Assembly (NCBI GenBank): GCA_051453625.1
Contig: JBOZIK010000001.1
Coordinates: 225,648,121-225,712,120, forward strand
Source of the DNA: Welwitschia mirabilis
Taxonomy: Eukaryota; Gnetophyta; Gnetopsida; Welwitschiales
Direction of reading: 5' to 3'
Length of the DNA stretch: 64,000 bases
Shown here: piece after piece, positions 62,070-64,000 of the stretch
How positions within the stretch are numbered: position 1 is the stretch's first letter
Layout: every line of letters begins with the position of its first letter
Position numbers and translations under genes: made by a program
The notes under the pieces: model-generated
Told to the model about the DNA's origin: nothing
Seen by the model: only the letters and a program-made list of their open reading frames with translations
The model's database searches: none

Positions 62070-62230
62070 CGCTGCAAGAAATATAGGCTTTTAAGGCGTT
62101 GTTAAAATAAATGCCTTAATAGTCCCTCTTCAATGTTTTTAAGGCGTTTATAGAAAAACTCCTTAAATTGTCCTAATCTTTTAAGGTGTTTAATTTGACA
62201 AACGTCGTAAAAGCTCATTCCATTAAAAAA
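62070..62230 (+). mobile_element. CACTA-like left terminal arm
   Basis: CGCTGCAAGAAATA at 62070 is close to the CACTGCAAGAAA or CACTACAAGAAA ends of plant CACTA elements, with A changed to G in the second position. Inward of it TTTTAAGGCGTT, ATGCCTTAA, TTTTTAAGGCGTTTA and TTTTAAGGTGTTTAA recur in both orientations, as expected for subterminal transposase-binding repeats. The orientation says the element extends to the right, toward the eIF3c pseudogene. The right end is not in the window. Confidence 0.5.
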
Positions 62231-62654
62231 AAATTTTCCGCACACTATCAAAAATAAAACCATCATGTGCACATAGAGACATCGCAAAATCTAAATCCAC
62301 TTTGTGTGTATAGCCGGCCATATGCTTGTGTGAACGGGGACCATATGCAACCACGGGGATAATGTAACAACCTCAACCGCAACCCCAATGTACTGATATT
62401 CCAAATAATTATGGGACACATACTAGTAGGTTAAGAGCCTGACGCGGATTGGCCAAAACCATTTCGTATTACCTGAACAGCACATAACCATCCACAACAT
62501 GAAGGTGGGCAGTGATCTAGAAGTTGTGAAGAAACAACAATGGAATCTGATGACCACGACTGGAGTGCTATAACTTTTACATTGAAATTTATGGGAGCAA
62601 GTAAGATAGGTTAATGGACAAATAATTTATGAAATATCCCAGTGAGATCACTTG

Positions 62655-63573
62655 AAAAATGGTGGACAAGAATATTAAAGAGGTCATTACTGCTAGACGT
62701 TAAAAGGGAATAAGAAGAATTGAATAGATTGAATAGCTTTCATATTTGTCTCATGTGGCAATGACTCCTGCACAAAAGCTAGGGGTTTTCATCAATGTTA
62801 CATCTGCTTAGTTTGATATAAACCCTAGTCTTAACACTCATATGCCCATCTCCATGTGAAAAAAATTCATGCAGAATATTCTTACCATTCTTGACATATT
62901 GGCCCAATATCCAAACATTGTTTTAGATGATTCTACGGAGCCCGATGAAAAAGAGACGCAGAACAGTGTAGATTATCAAGGTAAAATTCGGGTTTGGGGT
63001 AATCTTGTTGTATTCGTTAAGTGAATTGATAGTGAATTTTTCAAAATCTTATAGTTTATTGATCCCCATACTAAGGAATATGTTGAGAGGCTTCAAGATA
63101 AGCCATTGTTCATGGAAATTTCCCAAAATGTTCTAGACTATGTTGAGAGAATTCAGGATTTGAGGGCAGCTGCTAAAGTTGCCCTAAAATGGGTTGAACT
63201 AATTTATTATAAGCCTAAGGAGGTCTATGAAGTCATGTGCAATTTGGCTGAAATGCAAAGTAGGAACAAATGGCCAAACTCTATCGGTACAACAGAGAAG
63301 GATTTAGTTAAAAATGCTGATGAAAGTGATAAGACAAATGCAGAAATGGAAGTTGATCTGAAAGGACTACCTCATTTCATTATCATTCCTAAAATTGTTC
63401 CAAGGAGGCTCACATTTCTAGAGCATAGCAGGATGCTCATGAATAATTTGGTTTCTCTAATCTATAGATATGGAGATGAACATATGAAAGCAAGGGTGAT
63501 GCTTTGTGACATATATCATCATGCCATTATAGATGAGTTTTTGATGGCCCAAGATTTGTTGCTTTTACATTGA
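62655..63573 (+). pseudogene. eIF3 subunit C fragment, disabled
   Basis: eIF3c is a core scaffold subunit of translation initiation factor 3. One continuous plus-strand frame of about 305 codons aligns with the middle part of plant eIF3c: [111 protein letters not shown] and IYHHAIIDEF. It has seven in-frame stops (62701, 62725, 62734, 62809, 62857, 63022, 63052). Then come 172 open codons to a TGA at 63571. The C-terminal PCI domain and the N-terminal third are missing. No intron interrupts the alignment and no frameshift occurs, so it may be a retrocopy or a captured exon. No poly(A) tail or target duplication was seen. The open stretch beginning at 63106 is not a gene of its own. Confidence 0.88.
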
Positions 63574-64000
63574 AATAAATTGTATGATATTTGGTGAATG
63601 TCATGTTTGTTAGCTATGTTTCAGAATTCCTAATTTTGTAGTTTGTCTTCAGACATAAATCTTGTCGTTCAAAATTGTTTGAAATAACTTTTCTCAAATT
63701 GTCTAATTGTAGCTTTAGACATAGAAATTAATGGCTAGGTTTCACACCTTTTTCTAATTTTTTATCTTGACTTTCCTTGAATGAATTATAAATTTCCTTG
63801 ATCTAAACTTCCTTTTGGATTGCAAAATCTCTAAAAATTTTAAAATAGTTAAGAAAAAAAGTTCTATTACTTTATTTTATGGTATAATTTCCTATAGTTG
63901 TAATTCATTTGTAATCCGTATAGCTTTGTGATTTGTTTTTGAAGTAGCCATTGTGTATTGGTGGGACTTGCTATGTGACTTTACATTAGGATTGGGATTT
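63574..64000. other. Sequence after the eIF3c pseudogene, nothing recognised
   Basis: AT-rich sequence without an open frame. It does not continue the eIF3c reading frame and shows no CACTA terminal motif. Confidence 0.45.

Noticed and set aside
63106-63573. A 155-codon frame that could be called a complete small gene
   Set aside because: Its residues align with the middle of eIF3c and the alignment continues upstream through stops in the same frame, so its Met is internal to a pseudogene.

Overview
The window looks like nuclear DNA from a vascular plant with a large, repeat-filled genome. It is strongly AT-rich, carries nine runs of N, and holds no intact protein-coding gene that I can recognise. 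The only host-type gene is a broken fragment of the translation factor eIF3c at the right end. Everything else that can be named is plant transposon debris: Ty3/gypsy and Ty1/copia elements, one L1-type LINE, CACTA (En/Spm) DNA transposons and one small non-autonomous LTR element. Low gene density, old decayed retroelements and scaffold gaps would suit a gymnosperm, but this is inference; nothing in the sequence fixes the species.

Layout, left to right. 1-4840: a minus-strand Ty3/gypsy ruin with retropepsin and gag pieces, parts of it duplicated, and a TTGACT-rich leader. 4841-7140: unassigned, less AT-rich DNA. 7960-13500: a very decayed plus-strand copia element ending in a G-rich tract. 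14000-25500: mostly anonymous AT-rich DNA with a copia-type primer-binding site near 22780 and a CACTA end at 25727. 26430-31010: a minus-strand LTR element whose interior holds about 18 copies of a ~100-bp tandem repeat. 32800-37975: three related plus-strand LTR-like segments. 38012-43898: a 5'-truncated LINE with a perfect 12-bp target-site duplication and an unexplained 3' extension. 45880-55735: a minus-strand CACTA transposon with two transposase genes; its TNP2 gene carries a threefold tandem duplication, and a TRIM-like LTR element sits between the two genes (47672-49966, perfect 5-bp target duplication). 58990-62069: a minus-strand gypsy element with a heptad-repeat gag, a tRNA-Asp-type primer site and an LTR with a TATA box. 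62070-63573: a CACTA-like terminal arm followed by the eIF3c pseudogene.

No genes here work together as a living pathway. The most interesting patterns are structural: tandem repeats recur in the non-coding parts of several unrelated LTR elements, most premature stops that can be aligned to a family fit C-to-T or G-to-A decay, and an eIF3c piece lies just inside a CACTA-like end. Boundaries of decayed elements are approximate and all alignments were made by eye.
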